Shown: positions 33,244 to 39,308 of the stretch, piece after piece | How positions within the stretch are numbered: the stretch's first letter is position 1 | How the letters are laid out: every line of letters begins with the position of its first letter | Source of the DNA: an uncultured Pseudomonadota bacterium | GTDB lineage: Bacteria > Pseudomonadota > Alphaproteobacteria > RF32 > CAG-239 | NCBI GenBank assembly: GCA_902495305.1 | Contig: CABUWG010000016.1 | Span: forward strand, 1-39,308 | Direction: 5' to 3' | DNA length: 39,308 bases | Notes under the pieces: generated by a model | The model's input: the letters and a program-made list of their open reading frames with translations, nothing else | Database searches by the model: none | Told to the model about the DNA's origin: nothing | Program-made: the position numbers and the translations under genes

Positions 33244-33663
33244 ATGGATAATTCAAAAAATTGCCCTTCTGACACCGGCAATAAATTTATCCGCTACTAT
33301 AATCCCGAAGGCGAAAATAACGCTTTCAAAAGCCTGAACGGAGCTTTTCAACGAGGCGTTGAGGAAGAAGCCTCCATTCAGACAGCGGTAAAAATGAAAC
33401 AAGCCAACTCAGAAGAAAAATACAAAAATTGGGTTCAGAATCACAGCTCGGAACCGGAGATGGAAAAACGTGCCAAACTCGAATTCATCAAAAAATGTGA
33501 AGAACTGGCACTTCTGCCGGAAAAAGAGCTGATAAAACTCTGCGAACGCAGTTCCGAGCGCTTAAGCCAAAAGGTTTTCCAAAAAAGCGGCGAACTTTCT
33601 GCCGTGGAAAACGAGATTAACGAACGGGCTTATATGTTAAAGCACACAGCTTACACAAGATAA
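33244..33663 (+). CDS. Unknown small helical protein
   Basis: The protein has 139 residues. ATG 33244 has GGAG 6 nt ahead, while the frame is open 23 codons upstream. It is highly charged and probably all helical, with a likely coiled-coil from residue about 45 on (EEEASIQTAVKMKQANSEEK, then LEFIKKCEELALLPEKEL and LSAVENEINER). No signal peptide, no family. It is a single-gene unit ending in a hairpin terminator. Confidence 0.65.
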   Translation: MDNSKNCPSDTGNKFIRYYNPEGENNAFKSLNGAFQRGVEEEASIQTAVKMKQANSEEKYKNWVQNHSSEPEMEKRAKLEFIKKCEELALLPEKELIKLCERSSERLSQKVFQKSGELSAVENEINERAYMLKHTAYTR

Positions 33664-33672
33664 AAAAACAAA

Positions 33673-33699
33673 AATCCGGAAAAATTTTCCGGATTTTTT
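33673..33699 (+). terminator. Terminator
   Basis: AATCCGGAAA and TTTCCGGATT form a perfect 10-bp stem around a 3-nt loop, followed by T. Confidence 0.85.
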
Positions 33700-33719
33700 A
33701 TGTCCGCATAAAAATAAGC

Positions 33720-33748
33720 TTGAAGCCCAAACTAAAATAAGATACAGT
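33720..33748 (+). promoter_or_regulatory. Possible promoter for the gene at 33788
   Basis: TTGAAG (33720-33725) and TACAGT (33743-33748) with a 17-nt spacer. TATAAA follows at 33750. Confidence 0.4.
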
Positions 33749-33787
33749 TATAAAAGAGAATTATATTATTAACTAATTACTATCATT

Positions 33788-34390
33788 ATGGACATATACG
33801 TATCGAGAAACATGGTTTACAACTTTTTTGAAGAATTCGGCAACCTGAAATCAGTCCGCCTGACACAGGATAAAAAAGGAAATCTGGCCTGGGTTCAAAG
33901 TGACAAAGAGCTGTACCGGATATCTTACCGGATTGGGGAATTTATTGAAAAAAGCAGAAAAGAAGCCAAAGGCCTTTTTCGTGAAATCAAATACAACACC
34001 CCGCTGTTGTACCACGGAGAACTCTACTTCTACCGCCATTATAATAAAACCCATCCGACAAATGCCTGGATAAACCGGCCGGAAATCATCTTATGCGGAA
34101 AAATGATAAAACAGCTGTTTCCCCAAAAGAAAAATTTGGAGCTCAAACTGTTTGCCATTCGCCGCAAAGATACCGGACTAAAATTGCTTAACTACCTTTG
34201 GGCGCTTTACGAAAACGGCAATATGATATTCTTCATTCATGCTTTTCAGAACGGCCCCAAAGAAAGCAATCCGGAAGAATACGGCTGGCATGAAATCCGA
34301 CTGGAACAAAGCTTTTTCGACACCGAAGGCCGCAAATTTTTTCTTCATACCGAAAAAGAAGAGTTGTGTATACGTCAAATTAATGTCTGA
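33788..34390 (+). CDS. Unknown small cytoplasmic protein
   Basis: The protein has 200 residues. ATG 33788 has no Shine-Dalgarno, like the gene at 32432. No signal peptide or membrane segment. A local resemblance to the gene at 32432 is visible (KGNLAWVQS here, NGKIAWLYS there, both after a stretch that reads R-L-x-Q), and both keep a Tyr/Phe pair around DEYFYIG or ELYFYRH. They may be distant paralogues. It is Lys/Arg-rich with a Trp/Tyr-rich middle. Function unknown. Confidence 0.65.
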   Translation: MDIYVSRNMVYNFFEEFGNLKSVRLTQDKKGNLAWVQSDKELYRISYRIGEFIEKSRKEAKGLFREIKYNTPLLYHGELYFYRHYNKTHPTNAWINRPEIILCGKMIKQLFPQKKNLELKLFAIRRKDTGLKLLNYLWALYENGNMIFFIHAFQNGPKESNPEEYGWHEIRLEQSFFDTEGRKFFLHTEKEELCIRQINV

Positions 34391-34399
34391 CAATAAAAA

Positions 34400-34427
34400 A
34401 ACGATGAGCCAAAACTCATCGTTTTTT
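34400..34427. terminator. Bidirectional terminator
   Basis: AACGATGAG-CCAAAA-CTCATCGTT is a perfect 9-bp stem with an A-run on the left and a T-run on the right, between convergent genes. Confidence 0.88.
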
Positions 34428-34429
34428 TA

Positions 34430-35374
34430 TTACTGCATTTGTTTTTTAACATTCTGGATCATTTCATCAAAACGCTGGGCTATCTTTTCAACCTTGGCCT
34501 CATCCATACCGGAATAAGCCGCGGAATCATCACCCAAAACCTCAAGCCGTCGCATATCAAGCATTTCTTTGATTCTGGTCTCGGAATAGCCTAAATCGCG
34601 CAACATGGCCGGTGACATATAAAAAACATAACCTTTGTCAACATATTTGCGAATAACGTCAAAACTCGGCATCAAATTCATCTTGCTGTCTGACAATCCC
34701 AAACGCTCAATATTCCACCGGCGTTGCGAATTAAAAGCCGTTGCAATGATAATATCCGCAAAATAGCCGTCATAACGTTCACACACAAACAGCCTGTCAT
34801 CATCATGCGTCTGCGGTGTTTCGTAGTACAAAAATTCATAGTCAGAAATTTTAAAAGACAAAGTCTGCGCCAGATTAAGAAGCGTTCCATGCTCAGACAC
34901 AACGGCAATGCGCGGCTGATCCTTTTTGTTCATAATCTGGGACAAACGAACAATTGTCCGAATATCCTCTACATTTCCGTTAATCTCGCAACCTGTCGGC
35001 TCAATGTGGTTTTTCATGATATAATCTCTGCCAAAACCAAGTTCCGTCATCGCCCGCTCTGTCATCTCCACCTCAGTGGCCGGAAGCTTCTGCCCGCGGG
35101 TATTATGCCTGCCGACAGTCATAAATTCAGGCAAAACGCCATACTTATTCAAATAAGCCCGCAAAACAACCGCAGCATGATAAATCGGTCGCGGAAAACC
35201 GCCTATAACCAGTAAAGCATCAAATTGAGGAAGATTATCCAACGTAAAAGAAGCAACTGTTTCCATCCTTCCGCAAACGGAATTATATCGGAGAACATCA
35301 TTTTGCCGGCAAATGCCTACTCTGGCAATTTTCAAAATTTCTTCTTTTTCAAATGCATTAAGCTCTTGTGCCAT
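34430..35374 (-). CDS. DUF218/YdcF-like protein
   Basis: The protein has 314 residues and no signal peptide. The segment DALLVIGGFPRPIYHAAVVL, then EFMTVGRHNTRGQKLPATEVEMTERAMTELG, follows the DUF218 (YdcF/SanA/ElyC) pattern: hydrophobic strand, GG, then a threonine-Arg-Gly block and a helix with Glu. A middle region (RIAVVSEHGTLLNLAQTL) suggests a second Rossmann-like half. YdcF binds SAM in E. coli; cell-wall roles are known for SanA/ElyC. No Shine-Dalgarno; an extended -10 promoter lies upstream. Assignment is moderate. Confidence 0.62.
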   Translation of the reverse strand: MAQELNAFEKEEILKIARVGICRQNDVLRYNSVCGRMETVASFTLDNLPQFDALLVIGGFPRPIYHAAVVLRAYLNKYGVLPEFMTVGRHNTRGQKLPATEVEMTERAMTELGFGRDYIMKNHIEPTGCEINGNVEDIRTIVRLSQIMNKKDQPRIAVVSEHGTLLNLAQTLSFKISDYEFLYYETPQTHDDDRLFVCERYDGYFADIIIATAFNSQRRWNIERLGLSDSKMNLMPSFDVIRKYVDKGYVFYMSPAMLRDLGYSETRIKEMLDMRRLEVLGDDSAAYSGMDEAKVEKIAQRFDEMIQNVKKQMQ

Positions 35375-35419
35375 AATTAAAAAAATTAATAATTAATAAA
35401 AAATTCAGTATCGCGAATG

Positions 35420-35447
35420 ATTATAGCACCAAAATCATATTATGCAA
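35420..35447 (-). promoter_or_regulatory. Promoter for DUF218-like gene
   Basis: On the minus strand TTGCAT (35442-35447) and TATAAT (35420-35425) are separated by 16 nt, and TGC directly precedes the -10. Confidence 0.65.
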
Positions 35448-35473
35448 CCGCTTTTTCGACCGAAAATAGCAAA

Positions 35474-35496
35474 GCCCCGAAACATTGTTTCGGGGC
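35474..35496 (-). terminator. Terminator for the aminopeptidase operon
   Basis: GCCCCGAAAC and GTTTCGGGGC form a perfect 10-bp stem with a 3-nt loop. On the minus strand it is followed by a T-rich stretch (TTTGCTATTTT). It lies 9 nt downstream of the M29 gene. Confidence 0.8.
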
Positions 35497-35504
35497 CTGT
35501 TTTG

Positions 35505-36629
35505 TTACTTCAGATTTTCCGGATTAAGGCATTCAAGTTCCTTAATCACAAATTTTCCGTCTTTGCGGATAAGCACATCATCAAACCAGATTTCGCCTCC
35601 GCCGTATTCCGGTGTTTGAATCTGAACCAAATCCCAGTGAATGGCCGATTTGTTGCCATTGTCCATATCATCGTAAGAATTGCCGATGGCCATATGGAAA
35701 GAGCCGGAAATCTTCTCATCAAACAAAATGTCTAAAATCGGATGCGTAATATGCGGATTAACCCCCAGCGCAAACTCGCCCATATAACGGGAGCCGGCAT
35801 CCAAATCCAAAATTTTCTGAAAACGGTTGTCATTGGCCAAGGACTTGGCCTTGACAATTTTACCGTCTTTAAATTCTAGCCGGATGTTTGAGAAAAACTC
35901 GCCGTTATATGTCGTATCGGTATTAAACTGTACCACACCGTTAATCGAATTCTTGACCGGAGCGGAATAAACTTCGCCGTCCGGAATATTTCTGTCGCCA
36001 AAACACGGCTGCGCGCCAATCCCCTTAATCGACAGCGTCAAATCCGTCCCCGGCGCTTTAATACGGACTTTATCGGTTTTCTTCATCAGCTTAACCAGCG
36101 GTTCCATGGCTTTTTTCATCTTCTTGTAATCAAGCAGGCAGGCGTTAAAATAAAAATCCTCAAATGCCCGCGTAGACATTTTGGACGTTGCTGCCATGGT
36201 ATTGTTCGGATAACGCAGCACGCACCATTTTGTCTTGGGCACTCTGAGCGCATGATGAACCGGAATCATAAAATGCTTCTGATAAAGCGCCATTTGTTTT
36301 TCATTCACATCTGCAAGGGCAAAAAGGTCATCGGCGCCGCGCAGCCCGATATAAGCCTGCGACTTTTCCATCAGGCCGGCATGAATCCTGCCGTATTCTT
36401 CAATCTGCTTGGCCGAGGCATTGCTGATAAAATCCCGCACAAAAGCATTGTCGTTAAACATATAAAAAGGTACGCCGCCGGCTTTAGTTGCCGCAATAAT
36501 AAACTCGTCCAGCAAATCTCTTGTCGATTCGCCAAACGCCTCAATATAAATGGTTTCGCCTTTTTTCAGCTCTACCGAATTTTTGATAATATTTTCCGCC
36601 AGCTGGCGCAATCTGTCATCTTTTCTCAT
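35505..36629 (-). CDS. M29 family aminopeptidase
   Basis: The protein has 374 residues. The opening MRKDDRLRQLAENIIKNSVELKKGE fits the thermophilic-aminopeptidase (M29) family. Conserved metal-site blocks are present: DGEVYSAP (Glu), GEFALGVNP, SFHMAIGNSY (His) and HWDLV (Asp). It should remove N-terminal residues from peptides in the cytoplasm using two divalent metals. ATG 36629 overlaps the upstream gene by 14 nt, so translation may be coupled. The open frame extends 18 codons further but those residues do not fit the family. Confidence 0.9.
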   Translation of the reverse strand: MRKDDRLRQLAENIIKNSVELKKGETIYIEAFGESTRDLLDEFIIAATKAGGVPFYMFNDNAFVRDFISNASAKQIEEYGRIHAGLMEKSQAYIGLRGADDLFALADVNEKQMALYQKHFMIPVHHALRVPKTKWCVLRYPNNTMAATSKMSTRAFEDFYFNACLLDYKKMKKAMEPLVKLMKKTDKVRIKAPGTDLTLSIKGIGAQPCFGDRNIPDGEVYSAPVKNSINGVVQFNTDTTYNGEFFSNIRLEFKDGKIVKAKSLANDNRFQKILDLDAGSRYMGEFALGVNPHITHPILDILFDEKISGSFHMAIGNSYDDMDNGNKSAIHWDLVQIQTPEYGGGEIWFDDVLIRKDGKFVIKELECLNPENLK

Positions 36630-37353
36630 ATTCAGCCCCATATAAAATTTCATTGTAAAGACGAAAGATGCAGCGCTCCACATCTTCTTCGCCGCCTTTT
36701 TCTTCTATTTTATATATAGGCTCTTCTGCCAACAAATCATTAACATCTATATTTTTTTTTGCCAAAGTCATAAAAATTTTCACCCGCCGCGGCTGCTTTT
36801 GCAAAGCCAGAACCTTCAACACGGCTGCCCCGACAGCACAGGCAAAACGTCCCTCGGCATAATAAAACAGCGGCCTTGCCGTCTTTTCACCGTTCCAAGA
36901 CATCTCCCGAAAACCATTGCGCAGCAGATTGTGCTCCAACCCGAGATAAGTCAGCCGTTTAATCTCGCAAAAAACTTCATGGTCATCATATTTTTCCGCC
37001 GGTTCATTCACAATATCCCGAGCATAACGCACCACGTTGGCCAAAGCGGCATAAGGCTTGTAGAGTTCTTTCAGATTCTGTGGATTATTACAAAGCAGCA
37101 CAATCTGCTCCAGCATTTCTTCCGGCTCCGGCTGATACTTGTCAAATATATAAGTCCCCAACTCCAGACCCAACGCAAATTGCAAAATCTCATCAGTTTT
37201 CATCGGCTTGTCATTGAGGGTAACCAACAGATTTTTCTGCCGCAAATGCTTTTTCACCAGATTTTTTCCGGCAGTACGCCACCCCTCATCTCCCTCATCC
37301 GGCAACCGGACGCTTTTTCCTTTTGCCTCCGCGGCAAACACAATCATCACCAT
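36616..37353 (-). CDS. Degenerate leucyl aminopeptidase (M17)-like protein
   Basis: The protein has 245 residues; ATG 37353 has AAGGAG with 6 nt spacing. The M17 N-terminal pattern is present: ALGLELGTYIFDKY (60-73) and RYARDIVNEP (109-118), the normal ARDLVNEP block. A later VGAAVLKVLALQKQP (174-188) resembles the M17 GGAAAVLGAMKALALLKP helix. The catalytic segment between them (GKGVTFDSGG, with metal-binding Lys and Asp) and the C-terminal NTDAEGR motif are missing, so it is probably inactive. It is about half normal length and overlaps the M29 gene. Confidence 0.7.
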   Translation of the reverse strand: MVMIVFAAEAKGKSVRLPDEGDEGWRTAGKNLVKKHLRQKNLLVTLNDKPMKTDEILQFALGLELGTYIFDKYQPEPEEMLEQIVLLCNNPQNLKELYKPYAALANVVRYARDIVNEPAEKYDDHEVFCEIKRLTYLGLEHNLLRNGFREMSWNGEKTARPLFYYAEGRFACAVGAAVLKVLALQKQPRRVKIFMTLAKKNIDVNDLLAEEPIYKIEEKGGEEDVERCIFRLYNEILYGAEYEKR

Positions 37354-37412
37354 ATTGTTCTCCTTTGGCTTTGCCAAAAGTATAAAAGCCAAACAATAAT
37401 AATTTATGAATA

Positions 37413-37442
37413 TTGACAATCAGACCTTTTTTGTGCTAAATG
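37413..37442 (+). promoter_or_regulatory. Promoter for tsaC
   Basis: TTGACA (37413-37418) and TAAATG (37437-37442) with an 18-nt spacer and TGC before the -10. Confidence 0.5.
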
Positions 37443-37470
37443 AAGCCGTTAACAGAAAGAAGATAAAGTA

Positions 37471-38412
37471 ATGAACAACATCTATGCCCCGACTGAAGAA
37501 AATATCAGACTTGCTGCCGAAACCATAAAAAACGGCGGCTTGGTTGCGATTCCGACCGATACGGTTTACGGACTGGGCGCAGATGTTTACAATTCTAAAG
37601 CGGTCAGCAATATTTTTGCCGCCAAAGAACGCCCGTTTTTTGACCCTCTGATTTCTCACATTGCCGATATAGACTTTCTGCCGGAATATGCCCAAACCGA
37701 CAGCCGGACAATGGATCTGGCCCGTCATTTCTGGCCCGGACCGTTGACTTTTGTTCTCAAACGCAAAGACAAAAATCACGTTTTAGACTTGGTTTGCTCC
37801 GGTCTGCCCAACATTGCCGTCCGCATGCCCAACCATCCGGTTACCTTAGAACTGATACGCCGTGCCGGTACGCCGGTTGCTGCTCCCTCGGCCAACAAAT
37901 TCAAAACCGTATCGCCGACGACGGCTCAGCACGTTCAGGACAGTCTGGGCGACAGGGTTGATATGATTTTGGACGGCGGGAACTGCAAAATCGGTGTAGA
38001 AACAACAATTATTGACTTAACCACCAAAGACATGGTCATGCTGCGCGCCGGCGGTCTGAGCAAAGAAGATATTGAATCCTACACCGGCGAAAAAGTTCTG
38101 ATTTCCGAAGGCTCCCCTGACAAACCAAGCGCCCCCGGCCAGCTTTTGAAACATTATGCGCCGGCACACAGCCTACGGATTAACGCCGAACAACCACAGG
38201 AAAATGAATTTTATATCGGATTCGGAAACGTTGACGCTGATTTAAATTTAAGCCCGACCGGCAGCCTGAACGAAGCAGCGGCCAATCTCTTTGCTTATCT
38301 GCGCCTCGCCGACAAACTGGCCGGAAACAAAAACATTGCCATGTCCCCTATTCCCGAACAAGGCTTAGGGTTGGCAATCAATGACCGTATCCGCCGTGCC
38401 GCTTATAAATAA
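37471..38412 (+). CDS. tsaC: Threonylcarbamoyl-AMP synthase (TsaC/Sua5 type)
   Basis: The protein has 313 residues. It makes the threonylcarbamoyl-adenylate used for t6A37 of ANN-decoding tRNAs. The YrdC domain (about 10-200) has PTDTVYGLGAD, AAKERP, FWPGPLTFVL and PSANKFKTVSPT. The C-terminal Sua5 domain, reached through SAPGQLLKHYAP, is present, so this is the long Sua5/YwlC form. AAGAAGA lies before the ATG. The gene is divergent from the aminopeptidase pair. Confidence 0.93.
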   Translation: MNNIYAPTEENIRLAAETIKNGGLVAIPTDTVYGLGADVYNSKAVSNIFAAKERPFFDPLISHIADIDFLPEYAQTDSRTMDLARHFWPGPLTFVLKRKDKNHVLDLVCSGLPNIAVRMPNHPVTLELIRRAGTPVAAPSANKFKTVSPTTAQHVQDSLGDRVDMILDGGNCKIGVETTIIDLTTKDMVMLRAGGLSKEDIESYTGEKVLISEGSPDKPSAPGQLLKHYAPAHSLRINAEQPQENEFYIGFGNVDADLNLSPTGSLNEAAANLFAYLRLADKLAGNKNIAMSPIPEQGLGLAINDRIRRAAYK

Positions 38413-38727
38413 CCCCAAATTCAACCTCAATCCGCCACTTTTCCTCATCCCCTTTTCTCCTGTCCTGCGCGATTAACTCGGCATTTTCTCATCTCCGGCC
38501 AACGAGCTTCTTTTCTTCACCTCTTTTCTACTCCACTCCGCCCTCTTTCCTCCTATTCTCTCTCGCACCTCTCCCCACTTATCTCACCTTTCGCCTTATG
38601 CCACTCCCTTCTCTTTTCTACCCCACTTTTCCCCCCCATCCCCTCTCCCCTTAACCTCTTTTAGCCAAATTTCCCCTGCTTTTCCTTATCCCCTAGCCAA
38701 AATCCCCATCCTACTTTTCATTATATA
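38413..38727 (+). other. Pyrimidine-rich, almost G-free intergenic tract
   Basis: No gene is evident. Between 38521 and 38700, 151 of 180 plus-strand bases are C or T and only 7 are G. Short C and T blocks recur (CCCC, CTTTTCC, CTCTTTTC) without an exact repeat unit. It sits between tsaC and the promoter of a cysteine-rich gene. Confidence 0.8.
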
Positions 38728-38756
38728 TTGACTATTGAGTTTCTTTGTGGTATAGT
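38728..38756 (+). promoter_or_regulatory. Near-consensus sigma70 promoter for cysteine-rich gene
   Basis: TTGACT (38728-38733) and TATAGT (38751-38756) with a 17-nt spacer. Transcription should start near 38763, giving a leader of about 170 nt. Confidence 0.8.
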
Positions 38757-38774
38757 GACCTTAGTATTAACCAT

Positions 38775-38889
38775 TCTGGGCACGGTGTGTGTCACAGGAA
38801 AGAAAGAACAACGCGGTCGGGAGGCCGACAGCCATCAATTGTCAGCTCACTGCCCAGAGGGTCGCGTTGCTCCAACGGGATTTGTGACA
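38775..38889 (+). ncRNA. Structured 5' leader with predicted pseudoknot
   Basis: Four helices are visible. TCTGGGCA (38775-38782) pairs with TGCCCAGA (38851-38858), 8 bp. TGTCACAGG (790-798) pairs with TTTGTGACA (881-889), 9 bp with two G-T. CAACGCG (809-815) pairs with CGCGTTG (863-869), 7 bp. GTCGG-GAGG-CCGAC (816-829) is a hairpin. The first helix crosses the second and third, forming a pseudoknot. It does not match any riboswitch consensus I know. Its position directly upstream of the gene suggests cis-regulation. Confidence 0.55.
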
Positions 38890-38931
38890 AAGTATGTGCT
38901 CTGAAAAGAATTTTTATATGGGAGGAAGCCG

Positions 38932-39308
38932 ATGAAGAATATTAACATAAATATGCTACACATGAAACTAAACTCTGCGGTGTCAGTTTTTGCTGTTGCC
39001 GCTGCTTTCTCGGTTATCCTCCCGCCTTCTTCTGCCTTTGGTGGCGTCTGCTTCCTGCCGGACTGTCAGGATTCTGACACAATGCACGGCGATATTAACA
39101 TGAATACCAACTCTGATACTGAATATTGCGAGAAGAAAGGATATACCTACTATGCTTCCGGTAAATGTCCGCAGTATTATGCTGAAGTGGGTAAATGTAA
39201 TCGTGACGACCATTATCTTAAATGTGATGCCGTGACCTGGTGTAAGCAAAACGGCTACAATACTCAAACCTGTTCTCTGCCGTCTTTTGTTAATGACCAA
39301 TGCCCGAA
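38932..39308 (+). CDS. Cysteine-rich secreted protein, 3' truncated
   Basis: The first 125 residues are visible; the gene runs past the window end. ATG 38932 has GGAGG 6 nt ahead. A signal peptide is clear (AVSVFAVAAAFSVILPPSSAFG). The mature part has 9 cysteines in about 90 residues. The blocks YCEKKGYTYYASGKC and WCKQNGYNTQTC look like two copies of a repeat unit (C-x-x-x-G-Y-x(n)-C), so the full protein may be a repeat protein. It is likely exported with disulfides. It is of the same general type as the protein cut by the window start. Function unknown. Confidence 0.8.
   Translation, partial: MKNININMLHMKLNSAVSVFAVAAAFSVILPPSSAFGGVCFLPDCQDSDTMHGDINMNTNSDTEYCEKKGYTYYASGKCPQYYAEVGKCNRDDHYLKCDAVTWCKQNGYNTQTCSLPSFVNDQCP

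Noticed and set aside
38775..38889. HDV-like self-cleaving ribozyme or cyclic-di-GMP riboswitch
   Set aside because: The helix order is not the HDV nested double pseudoknot, because one 7-bp helix encloses the middle strand. The conserved bases of the GEMM riboswitch are absent.
38745..38945. Small ORF overlapping the leader of the cysteine-rich gene
   Set aside because: It starts inside the promoter, covers the structured region and has no Shine-Dalgarno or family likeness.
1..39308. CRISPR array
   Set aside because: No regularly spaced direct repeats were seen; the only clear direct repeat is the pair at 25748 and 27303.
1..39308. Window as a closed circle with one cysteine-rich gene across the ends
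   Set aside because: Joining the last to the first base puts the last gene in the second frame of the start region, which soon meets a stop, while the first gene is in frame 1.

Overview
The window looks like chromosomal DNA from an anaerobic, probably host-associated alphaproteobacterium. GcrA, the rpoZ-rsh pair, the acpS-lepB-rnc-era cluster and a uracil-DNA glycosylase close to a lytic transglycosylase are typical of Alphaproteobacteria. The single-chain pyruvate:ferredoxin oxidoreductase points to oxygen-poor energy metabolism. The DNA is moderately AT-rich, and many genes are preceded by an extended -10 element (TGCTATAAT-like). Genus-level placement is not possible from the sequence alone.

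Layout. 1-766: 3' end of a very cysteine-rich secreted protein, followed by a long imperfect hairpin. 767-5918: envelope genes (SIMPL protein, UDP-glucose dehydrogenase, a small membrane protein, a TPR lipoprotein) and one unknown cytoplasmic protein. 6065-9919: uracil-DNA glycosylase, two tandem related four-cysteine secreted proteins, and a soluble lytic transglycosylase. 10018-12646: flagellar stator motA-motB with a membrane protein coupled to motB, and gcrA. 12808-15497: two overlapping genes for exported proteins (DUF4139 type and unknown). 15627-21770: housekeeping block of omega with a long acidic tail, Rsh, DUF2062, AcpS, LepB, RNase III and Era.

21874-27423 is an accessory stretch. 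It holds an unknown helical protein, a tRNA-like scar, a class III Fic protein, tRNA-Gly(CCC), an orphan adenine-methylase-like protein, a small P-loop kinase and an unfamiliar HExxH protein. The HExxH gene lies between two 121-bp copies of the kinase gene's 3' end, which records a past insertion or duplication. 27731-31291 is nifJ. 31417-34390 holds four unknown genes, each apparently with its own promoter and perfect hairpin terminator. 34430-38412 carries a DUF218-like protein, an M29 aminopeptidase overlapping a degenerate M17-like protein, and tsaC.

The last 900 bases are the least explained part. An almost G-free pyrimidine tract of about 300 nt is followed by a near-consensus sigma70 promoter. 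Next comes a roughly 170-nt leader that can form four helices, including a pseudoknot, and then the start of a second cysteine-rich secreted protein. The two window ends therefore carry the same general class of secreted protein, and the downstream one appears to be under an undescribed RNA control element.
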